Assembly: GCF_020360975.1 (NCBI RefSeq)
Contig: NW_025408680.1
Location: 806,001-870,000, forward strand
Source of the DNA: Hirsutella rhossiliensis
Lineage: Eukaryota; Ascomycota; Sordariomycetes; Hypocreales; Ophiocordycipitaceae
DNA length: 64,000 nucleotides
Direction: 5' to 3'
Shown here: piece after piece, positions 1 through 8,910 of the stretch
Layout: every line of letters starts with the position of its first letter
Numbering within the stretch: position 1 is the stretch's first letter
Position numbers and translations under genes: made by a program
The notes under the pieces: model-generated
The model's input: only the letters and a program-made list of their open reading frames with translations
Databases searched by the model: none
Told to the model about the DNA's origin: nothing

Positions 1-415
1 CAATTTCCTTCCCTTGCCCCGCTGGATAGATAGATATAGCAACTCACCGGAGGCGATGCTTCCGTCGGAGGCGCCGCCATCCGTCCGCATGCCCTACAAG
101 CAGTAGGGAGTTGCAGTCCGTAGGGAGACGCGGTTTATAGGGCAGACACGCAGAGGACGTGTTTTATAATGCAGCTCACCTACTGACATTGTGTCCAGGC
201 AACTTCGTCGTAATAACAACTCATAAGAGTCAGGCAAATCACCAAGAAGACGATGTCCTCGCCTTGTCATACAACCAGATTCCCAAGCTGCACATGCTGC
301 TCCACCTTATTCATCTTTACTCGTGTGTCTTCAAGTCGTTATTCAACCTCTTCTCTGTGCGGCCTCTTCCTCGCATTTTACTCACGCGCCTACAATTCTC
401 TATCGGGCTGTCAGC
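1..415. other. Upstream region of the SOD gene, no gene recognised
   Basis: Ordinary-composition sequence with a short GATA-type simple tract near 28-40 and the presumed 5' UTR and promoter of the SOD gene. Overlapping short frames here do not resemble known proteins and are taken as chance. Confidence 0.5.
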
Positions 416-1127
416 ATGCATGCTGCGGCTCTTATATCCGTTACATTCTCGGCGGCTCTCGTAGTCGCACAAGGCACGCAAGATGCCCCTCAGACCAGTG
501 GCAACCCTACCGGAGTCGTCTTCGAAGCCGCCCTTCCGGCCGAAGCCTTTTCTGGCAAGGACGCTCTCAACGGCAACATCAAGGGCTCCATCCGTGCCGA
601 AGCACCCCCCGACGGCGTTGGTGTGAAATTCACCGTCCACTTTGAAAATTTGCCCAAAGAGGGTGGTCCCTTCGGTAGGCGACTCGCTGTGACTTTAGGA
701 CCTGTGCAGCGCAGCCTTACCTGGCCGAGCTAATGTTATTCGTCTTGTAGCATACCATCTCCATGCTGCGCCCGTTTCTCAAGACGGCAACTGCACAAAC
801 ACGATGGGCCATTTAGACCCCTTCGGCCGAGGCGAGCAGCCTCCCTGTGATGGCTCAGCCCCACAAACTTGTCAAGTGGGCGACTTGGCCGGCAAGCATG
901 GCAAGGTCACCCAGGACCCGTTCGACGCCGAATACGTCGACCCCTTTGCCTCCCTTAAGGAGGATGACCAGGCCTTTTTCGGCAGCCGATCCTTTGTCGT
1001 CCACTTTGGCAACACAACGCGCATCACTTGCGCCAATTTTGCCAAAAAGGACGCCCCAGTTTCGGAGGACTCTGACAACACTACGTCGGATACGGAGAGC
1101 ATGGCTCGACTCCGGCGTCGTTCGTAG
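416..1127 (+). CDS. Secreted Cu-only superoxide dismutase-like protein, two exons
   Basis: Read as exon 416-674, intron 675-750 (GTAGGC...TTGTAG, 76 nt) and exon 751-1127, giving about 211 residues. Splicing restores the family block GGPF-A-YHLHAAPV. An N-terminal hydrophobic stretch (MHAAALISVTFSAALVVAQ) is a likely signal peptide, and this ATG is chosen because it starts directly at that peptide. Candidate copper ligands are the two His of YHLH, the His of MGHLDPF and the His of VVHFGN. The disulfide-type block CQVGDLAGKHGK and the end block RITCANF are also present. In this family (known) the enzyme sits at the cell surface, binds Cu without Zn and converts superoxide to peroxide. The tail after CANF is short, acidic then basic (ends RLRRRS), and lacks the Ser-rich stalk and hydrophobic GPI signal usual in relatives, so the protein may be soluble or 3'-truncated. 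Confidence 0.82.
675..750 (+). other. Spliceosomal intron of the SOD-like gene
   Basis: A 76-nt intron with a GT donor (GTAGGC) and AG acceptor (TTGTAG). A candidate branch element GCTAAT lies about 20 nt before the acceptor. It interrupts the codon that precedes YHLH, and removing it joins two frames into one family-like protein. Confidence 0.8.
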
Positions 1128-1689
1128 TCGCACTGGCGACTTGATGCTCTTGGTTAGCGGTGCTAATTCCAACGAGTTGTTATTCTCCTCAATTATAGAC
1201 TTGGTAGCTTTAAGCCGCCATTGTCCGTGAACGTGTATTCTTGCCGAAACGTATGGCATCAAGGACTGAGAAGGCCAACAACCGCATGGCAGGAAGGCAA
1301 CATGTGTGAGGCAGGGAGCGCCTCTGTTCAGCTCGAAACCTGCGGTGCATTCCGAGTGACGACGAGCAATGCTTCGTCTAGTTGAGTCATTACCCATGGT
1401 ACACATTGGGCGATCATCCCGGTCTCCAACCTAGTTATATTCGTCCTCTGTTTAGATATTATTGTCAGGTATGCCGACTGGACTTCGTCAGGATACGTGT
1501 GTAAAGTCGGCCGTTGCAAATTCCCCGCCGCCCCCTACCGCCATTCGCTTTAGGCAAGCCCCTTCCCCTTTTGACCCGTCGCTGCATACGGGATTGCTAT
1601 AAGAACACCTATACGCCCTACCCCCTTCCACTCGGTTCTCTTTTTCTTCCTCTCTCTCTTTCTCACCGTGATCCCTGTCGGCCGGCCAT
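1128..1689. other. Intergenic region with pyrimidine-rich tract
   Basis: No gene recognised. A CT-rich tract lies at about 1627-1665. If the upstream gene once had a C-terminal anchor sequence, it is not readable here in any frame. Confidence 0.4.
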
Positions 1690-3120
1690 CTAACGCAACT
1701 GTGCTTGAAGCTGGGCAGCAGCGAGGGCGGTCTGGACTGCGGTCAGCACGAAGGAGATGACGCCAAAGATGAGCAGCGTCCAAAAGGCCCTCCACTCGAC
1801 CTGGTTTGTGCGGTCTCGCCATCGATCGCGGATCTTGATCACTTCGTGGGCCTGCACAAACTCCTGTACCTTGGCCAGCTGAGGTCCCAGGGACGCGAAG
1901 TCGGCCGCCTCGTAGACCATCTTATCGCGCAAGCTCCGGGCTGTCACGAGGCTCTCGATGGGGGCTTCGTGCCCGCACAGCTGGTTCAGCAAGGGGTCCA
2001 GATACGCCGCGTCGTCGGGCTTGGTGGCTCGGTGCCGCTCGATGCGGTGGAAGAGCCGGCGGGCGGCCTTGACTTGACCGAAGAGGATTTGATGGCATAG
2101 GAGAACCTCGCGGTGGAAGCGTCCGGTTTATGCGGCGAGGAGGTGCGTAAGTAGGTCGTGGTCTCGGAGGACGCTTTTGTAAAGTTTCTGTTTGTCTGCG
2201 ACGTCATGAAAATAAAGCCAAACCCGACAACTACTATAGTTAAGTAGGAGGTGAGTGTTCTGGGAACTGATATGTTAAAAAGGCTGGAGCCGCCGGACTC
2301 GAAGTATTGCAGGGCGCAAACCGACGGGAAGCGAAAGAGGGACAAGGTGCGGGAGTTTTCGTCGAAGTAGAGATGGCCTCTCAAGCCGTCGATCCACTTA
2401 ATGGAGATCTGCCTGCCTTTGATTTTGAGGCAGAGCGATGAAGCGTTTAGCATGGAGACGGAGAGCTTAGTACCGGCATGTATTACTCCAGCACCACCAG
2501 TCAGTGCGCGGCGTCGGCATCAAGCGGCATACCCACGCCAAGCGATCTCAGAAGAGGCGCAAGCGGACGGCTGGCCTGCGAGATTTTTTGGGGACCAAGC
2601 AACGGTGTCCCAGTGCAGCAGGGTTGGGAGACAGCGCGGCGGTGAAGAAGCCGGTGAGGCAGCCGACGATGGCAAGCGTGGCCTGGCGCAGCGCGTTCTC
2701 CAGCTGCTGCTGGGCCCGACATTCGCCGAGTCCCGCGCGGCGGATGAGCTTTTCGACGATGTGGTCGATGCTGCTTCGCTGGAAAGCCGGGTCGCGGACC
2801 GTCTCGACAACCATGAAGGGTAGATGTGGCAGCCCCTATGCCAGCTCTCCAGTCTCGTTGGCAAGCATTTGGAGCAGATACGCCGTCTCTGGAAACTGGA
2901 GCGTGGCGAGTCGGGCTTCCGGGAAGCGCAGCGCTGCTGGCGAGTCGAAGTTGTAGTTCAGGAAGACGGAGCGTTGCGGATTGTCGAAGACGGCTTCGGC
3001 CTGACGCCTGAGTTGTTGCTCCCTGGAACTTCCGACTATGTCGAGTTCGACAGCCGGAGCCTGGTCGGTGCGAGACGGAAAGAGCCAAGTGAAGTCCCTT
3101 GAGTTGTTCTACATCGCCAT
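1690..3120 (-). pseudogene. Decayed gene for a protein with a C-terminal membrane anchor
   Basis: Family not named. On the minus strand, long protein-like segments lie in order: 3120 to about 2560 (FTWLFPSRTDQAP..., then FLNYNFDSPAALRFPEARL, then a helical region around 2814-2600), a middle block about 2500-2260 (WIDGLRGHLYFDENSR), and 2220-1690 (WLYFHDVADKQKLYKSVL through a helical region to FWTLLIFGVISFVLTAVQTA). The last is a single membrane segment near the C terminus. The blocks are probably exons, but the splice sites are unclear. Three in-frame stops break it: TAG at 3111-3109 (codon 4), TAG at 2838-2836 and TAA at 2130-2128. The last two fit CAG/CAA to TAG/TAA, a CpA to TpA change typical of RIP. 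It is probably a non-functional remnant; alternatively the stops lie in unrecognised introns. Confidence 0.6.
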
Positions 3121-3469
3121 GCATTTGGGTCCGAGTCGGTGACGGCGGTCGTGCTGGTTGCCTGGGCGAGAATGAAGGTGAGTGGCTTGGTCGCTGCCCC
3201 CTAATCGAGCACTAAGGGCTTAGCTTTCCCCTGATATAGCGTAGGCGGATTGTAATGGGACTGTGAGGTAATTAACATGGCGGTGTTGAATAAGTCGCAA
3301 GGACGTTGACTATCAAGGGTAGTATTTTTACGCTCAAGACACGGACGGACACGGCTAGGAATGATGCCTAACTTATGTTCATGGAGTGGTATATGCAGCG
3401 CAAGCACCAAGTCTAAGCTATAGTCTAACGGGTGCCTTATATATCTTGCCTGCTTAGCATGGCGGTCAT
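3121..3469. other. Intergenic, nothing recognised
   Basis: About 350 bases between two minus-strand genes, AT-richer from about 3230. No protein-like frame and no repeat were recognised. Confidence 0.4.
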
Positions 3470-3976
3470 TCAACATTCAAGATGCTCGCGGTACGGGTAG
3501 TGAACCATCTCGACTCCCGTGTCGCCATTCTCCGCCAGCCAATGAATATTCTCGGTGAATGGCGGCGTCTCCTTGCACTTGTAGTGGGCGTCGACGCTCT
3601 TCCAGCCGATAAAGGACGTGAAGCGACGGCTCGGCACGCCAGCATGGTCGAACTCGACCTGGCCCCAGCCAGCAACGAGCCCGCCATCTGCTTCGGGCGA
3701 ATGCGTGCTGATGGCCTTCTGGAACTTGGAGAACCCGTGCTTTACCTTGTTCTTCCTGTCGTCGTCCATATTGGCCGTCGGGTGAATCCAGGAGACCAGT
3801 TCTACCACTTCAGCTCCGAGGACCGAGGCGGGATCTTCGGAGAAGAGCACGACGTCTTCGTAGACGGGACCGGCAGCCAGCGCTTTGATCTGCTTCTTGA
3901 CCGCTTCTCCGGCAGTCGAGACCGCCCATGCTTTTTGGAGGTCGATGGATTTCCAGGCTGGAACAAACCGGTCAGC
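3470..3976 (-). pseudogene. Dimeric alpha/beta-barrel (ABM-like) protein, 5' end broken
   Basis: The minus-strand frame is open from 3976 to the stop at 3470 (about 168 residues). It matches the fungal pattern of two ferredoxin-like ABM half-domains. The first half retains PAWKSIDLQKAW and a linker ending GPVYEDVVLFSEDPAS. The second half has GAEVVELVSWIHP, an acidic/helical stretch, GGLVAGWGQVEFDH, then RRFTSFIGWKSVDAHYKCKE and the end GVEMVHYPY. Such barrels act as small dimeric monooxygenase- or stress-type proteins (family knowledge); the substrate cannot be inferred. Upstream the same frame still reads like the family (ERFWASQREA) but a TGA at 3979-3977 interrupts it, and no clear ATG or splice pair rescues it. 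It is either a recent pseudogene or a gene with an unrecognised 5' intron. Confidence 0.6.
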
Positions 3977-3979
3977 TCA

Positions 3980-4439
3980 CGCTTCTCTTTGCGACGCCCA
4001 GAACCTCTCTGGCCCGGGACCAAGAAAAAGAGACAAGAAACACGGGGATCACCAACTTGCTGCAATGCCTATAATATTTGCGTCCTCATGCTGCAATCCC
4101 CACAGGGTTGCCAGATTGCCCTCTGCGCTGCGAAGATGGGACACGACACCTGCCAGTGGGGATGACGCGCCGCTGGCCCGCACAGGAACCTGGAGAAGCT
4201 GCAGGCACGACATAGCTGTATGTTTTCGCCACGGGTACTTCGGATGTGAGACAGTGTACCAGCGACAAGATTTGCAGTAAAAGAGGGTGGTATCCGTACG
4301 ATGGTGGCGTACTGGCAACCGGCGAGTTCCTGGCCACGTACGGGACGGCACAGCCCGCACGGACCGGAGACACGTGCCAAGCGCAGATTGCTTTCCACAT
4401 CATACTGTGCCCGTGGCGGGATCAAAGGGTTTTAGGGGT
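3980..4439. other. Upstream of the ABM-like gene, no intact gene
   Basis: Contains the possible broken 5' coding part of the ABM-like gene (about 3980-4065, minus). Several overlapping minus-strand frames between 4049 and 4425 are not mutually consistent, and none looks like a known protein. Confidence 0.35.
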
Positions 4440-5395
4440 TTAAGTTGGCTCCTGCGAAGGCCGGAGCCTGGGCAGCTCCTTGTTGTCTTTCCAACTCTCC
4501 AGGATCGACATGGCATGTTGGATGAACATCTCACATTCAGGCCACCGCGAGCGGAGGAATCTGGCGGCTACGCGTTCGGGAAAAGCGCGGTAGAGTAGCA
4601 GTGTCGCGTAGTCGAAGAGCCGTTGGCGCTCATACTTGCTGATGTAGAAGGTGAACTCTTTCTGGACCAGCCGGCGTAGGGTCAGGGCCCGCCCTTTCTG
4701 ACCCCTGGACTCTTTCTTCAAGCGCAGTGTCAAACCTAAGTCGACCGAGGTGCCTGCTTAGCACTAGGAATGGCATGGAGCGAAGCCTGATAGGATATGG
4801 TTTACTTGAAGGTGTCCTTGCAGAAGTCCAGGGAGGAGGGGTTGCCTTTCTTGTCATTAGCTTGGAAAGTGCCTGCGGAATGCCGTCTGGAACCAGAAAA
4901 CTCGAGATTCCGAGGAGGGTGTGGGAGGAAGTTTCACGCACTCCCGTCAGAGCCTCCCGGAATACCGTTTTGATAAAGTACCTGTAATTTGAATCAATTT
5001 TTACCTAGTCTGTCAGACTGTGCAGGGTCTTTGTCGCTCCTTGTAGAAGTCCAGGCACGCGCTCAAGTCCCATCCTCAGGACGTGATGAGCCCTACCATC
5101 TGAGTCAGGGCCAGGGCCCGCCCTCCTGACATGGACTGACAGCTCTTCCGCTTGCTCCCGTGCATCGGGCGTGTCGACGTCTCGGTCAATGTCCTGTGTG
5201 GCGAACAGATGCAGTAGGAACACTGAAGCTCTTGATCTCGTATCCTGCCGAGCAAGGCACCCGGGAAAGGTTGACGATTCTCGTCGTCACCGAAATAGAG
5301 CCCCGGTCTGCCTTTGGGACCAGCCGGTTCAGAAACCCTCCTCCTTCAGCGTTGCCGTAGATCAAGAGCCACTTGGACGCTAACCAGGGCATCAA
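4440..5395 (-). pseudogene. NLR-type (NB-ARC plus helical repeat) gene remnant
   Basis: Minus-strand segments in the order of a fungal NB-ARC/TPR protein: WLLIYGNAEGG and GSISVTTRIVNL (5395-5189, the Walker B-like and TTR sensor region); FLLHLFATQDIDRDVDTPDAREQAEEL (5223-5130, split from it by a frameshift); then LLGISSFLVPDGIPQAL (about 4920-4865); and LRRLVQKEFTFYISKYERQRLFDYATLLLYRAFP (4670-4570), the helical region that follows NB-ARC in many fungal NLRs. Family knowledge: these proteins act in self/non-self recognition and cell death. A one-base loss in a T run near 4863 shifts the frame (the neighbouring frame reads ANDKKGNPSSLDFC), an in-frame TAA follows near 4805, and the coding ends early at 4440. 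The P-loop and N-terminal effector domain are not found upstream. Clearly broken. Confidence 0.68.
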
Positions 5396-6596
5396 AGATC
5401 AGCCACAGTCCCAACGTGCGAGATGCCAACAATCATGGCGGAAGCACAATTGCTGCGGATAACGATGCTCCTATGCGGAAGCAGAGCACGGGGACGTTTG
5501 GTCGGCAACGAAGAGCGAAGCGACTTCCGGGCTCAGGGAGATGAGACATAACTCCAAGGAGACTTATGATGTGATAGCAATGTATGCGCAGCGATGGCTG
5601 CGGGGAGCGCTTGTAATTACTGACGTACATTTGTGGGTGAGGAGAAGGTGACAGCGGCATGTTGGTTTCCATGCCTCATTTTTCCTTCGCAGTGCTGCGG
5701 CGGCTACCTTGCCTTCGATGCCTTGAGTGGTGTGTCATGATGGGCCCGGGTCTCACAACTTCTCTAGACCGGAACATCAACGTTCAATGCGAATAATATG
5801 TCCGTAATTAAGGGTTCTGCATTGTCCGTGCGTGTATCCTTCAGCCTTGGTCCAAGAACCCTCACAGGCGCGCGAGCGTAGTAAGTCCCTGCTCGGGCAC
5901 GTACATTCTCATGGTGTACGGGCCAAGCCCACCACCACCAAACGAAGGCCAGGGCGAGGTTCTACACAAAACAAAGGAGACCTTAATCCGACATCTTAAT
6001 AATTCTTCGCCTACCCTTATCGTTGGTCCCCTCAAGCCTCCACCGCCCATCGGTTCCGGTGTTCTTTCGCGCCGCCGCTGGGAAAGACAAGCTCGAGAGG
6101 ATTGTGTCTTGGTCGGCTTAACTGATTGTGCCTCGAGGCAATCGAACACCATATCTGCAATCATGGCCCCAGTCTTCACGCCATTTCTGAAGATGATTCG
6201 CCTCCTCTACAAGGTGACATGCTTCCATCCGCTCCACCTGTCTGCGATTCCGTCGCCGAGCAGGACCACAAGCCACGAGCTGATCTTTGTTTGCTCAGGA
6301 TCAACACAAGCCGCCACAGCCAAACAGCGAGGCAGCTAAGCCTGACCCGTATTCTGACATTGAACCTCCGCATGGTGTCGAATGGCAAGCTGAGCAGCCA
6401 ACTATTCTCCATCCCTACAAATCACCCTATTCCCTCTCTTTAGGTAATACAGTTATAGGTTATTATTAGACGAATCACTATATTAAGTAGGAGATCAGCT
6501 TAGAGCTATGCTCGCGGTAGACTAGGCCGGGATCTGGGAGAAGGAAACACGGGTTAATAGACAAAAGAAATCTAGCCATATAGACTGAGCTTATAA

Positions 6597-6618
6597 CTCT
6601 TAAGTAGGAGCTTAAGAG
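6597..6618. repeat. Short perfect inverted repeat
   Basis: CTCTTAAG and CTTAAGAG flank the 6-base centre TAGGAG. The 10-mer TAAGTAGGAG that overlaps it also occurs at 2241 and 6484. Confidence 0.6.
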
Positions 6619-6900
6619 TATAGTAGAAGGTATAAGGGCTTAAAAACGTAATTACGGTCGCCTATGGACGGAAGGACTGGAGGAGCCGTGGCTGAAAGTA
6701 ATGGGCACATCTTCATCTAATGCCTCGCAACTTGATGTTTGAGGACCAACTCAGGGTTTCGCGAAGAGGCTAAGGCTTCGTCGACTCCTCGTTGTTTCAA
6801 ACTCAGCTCGTTCATTGCACATGAGCTGCAGCCGTGGATTGTATCATCGATTTCGCAAAAGGCGGCCCTACAAACCATCTCCCCTGTCGACCAGGGCTCA

Positions 6901-7066
6901 AACAGTTTTAGTCTCTTGAGCCAGAGCCTTGAAATCATAATCCAGTTTCGCCTCCACCATTTCCAGACAAATACCATTCCGCTGGTCACCACGGTCTACG
7001 ATCATCTCGCACCGCATGTCAAGTTCCACGAGGGCTTCCCCTTGCATGTTCTCGAGATGTTAAGCT
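6901..7066 (-). pseudogene. Possible coding relic, unidentified
   Basis: Reading down from 7066 the minus strand gives an uninterrupted frame with a protein-like composition (LENMQGEALVELDMRCEMI, later LDYDFKALAQETKTV), ended by TGA just below 6901. Beyond that stop the frame still reads ALVDRGDGL before further stops. No family is recognised, and chance is possible. Confidence 0.22.
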
Positions 7067-7276
7067 TCAGTTCATTATGCCTTTCCCTATTCAGAAAGCT
7101 GCAGAACCACCGTTTTAATGTGTAGGGTGGGTAAACGCAAAGGAAAGAATAACCAAGCTTTCGGCTCATATCCCGTGCCCGAGTACACGTCTATAAAACG
7201 CGACTGACGAGATAGGGATACCCTCGTGCCATTTTGATTTCGAGATTAGCTTGACTCCAGCAGTTGACTCCGCCGA

Positions 7277-8116
7277 CTACATGGTCCTCGAATCTACCAA
7301 GGCATCCGCGTATTCCTCGATATCGTCCCACGTCAGAGCGCTCCACTTGGCCGGGTTCTCAACGGCATCGACGAAATGCCTGATGGCGAGGATAAACTGA
7401 TGCGCCCACCTCTCTGCACTCACGCGACCGACACCTGTGGCCATGGGAGTGATTAGGATGCTGCGGATCCCTGCGTCGTCGGCGCTCACGCCGCTTTGGC
7501 CAAGCGCGCGGTTGTGCCTATCGATGGCACAGAGGAGACTCCAGACGCACTCGTAGATGACCTCGCGGTCCCAGACCACCTCTTGCGGCGTGCGCATTGT
7601 AGGACAGAGAGCGAGATAGCGGGTGCCCCAGACGTTCTTGGACCGCTCTTTGAAGCGTTCGGGGATCCGGACAAGCGTACAGGTCCCAGGGGGCGCGAAA
7701 CCGCGCCACTCCTTGTACAGCTCGGCTTGAGCAGCGTAGGTCAGCGCGTTGTAGTCGTCTCCGGGCGAAAAGGCGCGTGAGATGGCGTCATCGAAGCTGC
7801 CGTCTAGCCGACCGTACGAGTTTGCAGGGGACACGACGAGGTCAAACTTCGCCGACGGAGGGAGAAACTGTAGTGCCATGTTGTGGATCTCGACGGAGAC
7901 GGATGACGGCAGGCTCCCCTTGTACGTCGCAAGAGCCGTGGTAAAGGCATCGCTGAAGCGCCCGTCCATGCAGAGGAGGTGGATGTGCGGGACAGCGCGG
8001 GTCGCCACGGCGGCGGCTAACATGGTCAGCCAGTTGGGATGAGACCCGGGAATGAAGGGAAGCAGGTCCTGCCGTCGAGGCGAGATTGATGGAGGTCTTT
8101 GACTTTCCGTGGGCAA
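7277..8116 (-). CDS. Macro-domain-like protein
   Basis: An intact single-exon frame of 279 residues. The core reads HIHLLCMDGRFSDAF (strand and helix), then FDLVVSPANSYGRLDGSFDDA around residues 92-112, which matches the macro-domain ligand loop (SPAN-x-G-x-x-D-G-x-x-D). It continues through WRGFAPPGTCTLVRIP, WGTRYLALCPTMRTP and ILITPMATGVGRVSAERWA (the second ligand loop, normally TPxxGTGxGG-like). Macro domains bind or hydrolyse ADP-ribose derivatives (family knowledge); activity here is inferred. The ATG at 8116 gives a 30-residue N-terminal extension; the in-frame ATG at 8023 (MLAAAVATRAV) is an alternative start nearer the domain. It is the last intact gene before the AT-rich block, only about 0.8 kb from the first retroelement. 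Confidence 0.78.
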   Translation of the reverse strand: MPTESQRPPSISPRRQDLLPFIPGSHPNWLTMLAAAVATRAVPHIHLLCMDGRFSDAFTTALATYKGSLPSSVSVEIHNMALQFLPPSAKFDLVVSPANSYGRLDGSFDDAISRAFSPGDDYNALTYAAQAELYKEWRGFAPPGTCTLVRIPERFKERSKNVWGTRYLALCPTMRTPQEVVWDREVIYECVWSLLCAIDRHNRALGQSGVSADDAGIRSILITPMATGVGRVSAERWAHQFILAIRHFVDAVENPAKWSALTWDDIEEYADALVDSRTM

Positions 8117-8910
8117 CGGCTTTAAAATAGATTGTCGGGGAACAGGGTCTATTAAGGCGGGGCGGGGCGGGGCGGCGATTTAATAAGTTGTAGCATAACA
8201 ACGATCCTGCTAGTGGTCGACTTAGCATGAACTTCCCTAAATGACTCCTTATGACCGCCAGAGCTCTCTAGACTCAGCTTTCCGGGAAAACCCCTTTCCA
8301 TCATAAGGTGGGTAAAATAGGCCAGGTCTTAGCGGTCTAGTAAGGTCGAGGCCGCTAGGAGCTACTTTATTACTCGAGTCTCTACGGTATTAAAATAATA
8401 TAAAGCAGCGAGCGGATCCTATAGCCGCGTTATAGGATATAAACCCCTACGTATTATATTCCTTCTAATTATAATGCGACTTTAGTTAGTCTCGGACACT
8501 ATTCTTATAAGGCGGGACTATTTAGCGCAATTATTTAGGCTAACTATCCGGTATATGCAAGCAGTATCCGCTTAAAGGCGGGCTATTTATATATTCTATT
8601 TATGGTCTCTACTCTTTAGAACTAGGCTTAAAGGGAGCACGTAAATGCGACGTGTAGCGTGTGGCAGTAGAGAAATCGCGGTGCTAGCGTCTCCCTTTAA
8701 ACCATAGAGGTAGGCATAAGGTAGCTGTTAAGGAGAGTAGGCATAAGAGGCTATAGTTATCCCCTACGTTATAGTACTAAGAGCTACTACCGTACGCCGA
8801 TATAGGGGGGGTAGGATACTATAAGCCTACCGAAGCTAGCTACGCGCTATCTTATATACCTTTACTCCTTAACTATAAGTACTTAAGTCTAGCTCCTAAA
8901 GCGCGGCCCC
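8117..8910. other. Transition from gene-bearing sequence to the RIP-altered block
   Basis: Contains the upstream region of the macro-domain gene. CpA and TpG are still present to about 8760 and thin out toward 8900. No gene is recognised. Confidence 0.5.
8156..8177. repeat. GGGGC-type tandem tract upstream of the macro-domain gene
   Basis: About four GGGGC/GGCGG units, 40 bases upstream of the ATG at 8116. It could be a promoter GC element or a simple repeat. It stands out against AT-rich surroundings. Confidence 0.5.

Larger units (their letters stand above)
5396..7276. other. 1.9 kb without a recognisable intact gene
   Basis: Frames of 100-142 codons occur on the plus strand (5911-6339, 6739-7125), but their composition does not look like known proteins. 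The stretch 6440-6660 is AT-rich and resembles RIP-altered sequence; it may be a small relic. An 8-base inverted repeat is at 6597-6618. Confidence 0.4.

Noticed and set aside
1705..2100. 131-codon plus-strand frame
   Set aside because: Antisense to the better supported minus-strand membrane-anchored protein remnant.
2501..3124. 207-codon minus-strand frame
   Set aside because: Arg/Pro-rich out-of-frame shadow; the adjacent frame carries the protein-like sequence and the RIP-type stops.
3482..4165. 227-codon plus-strand frame
   Set aside because: Antisense to the ABM-like coding frame, which has clear family motifs.
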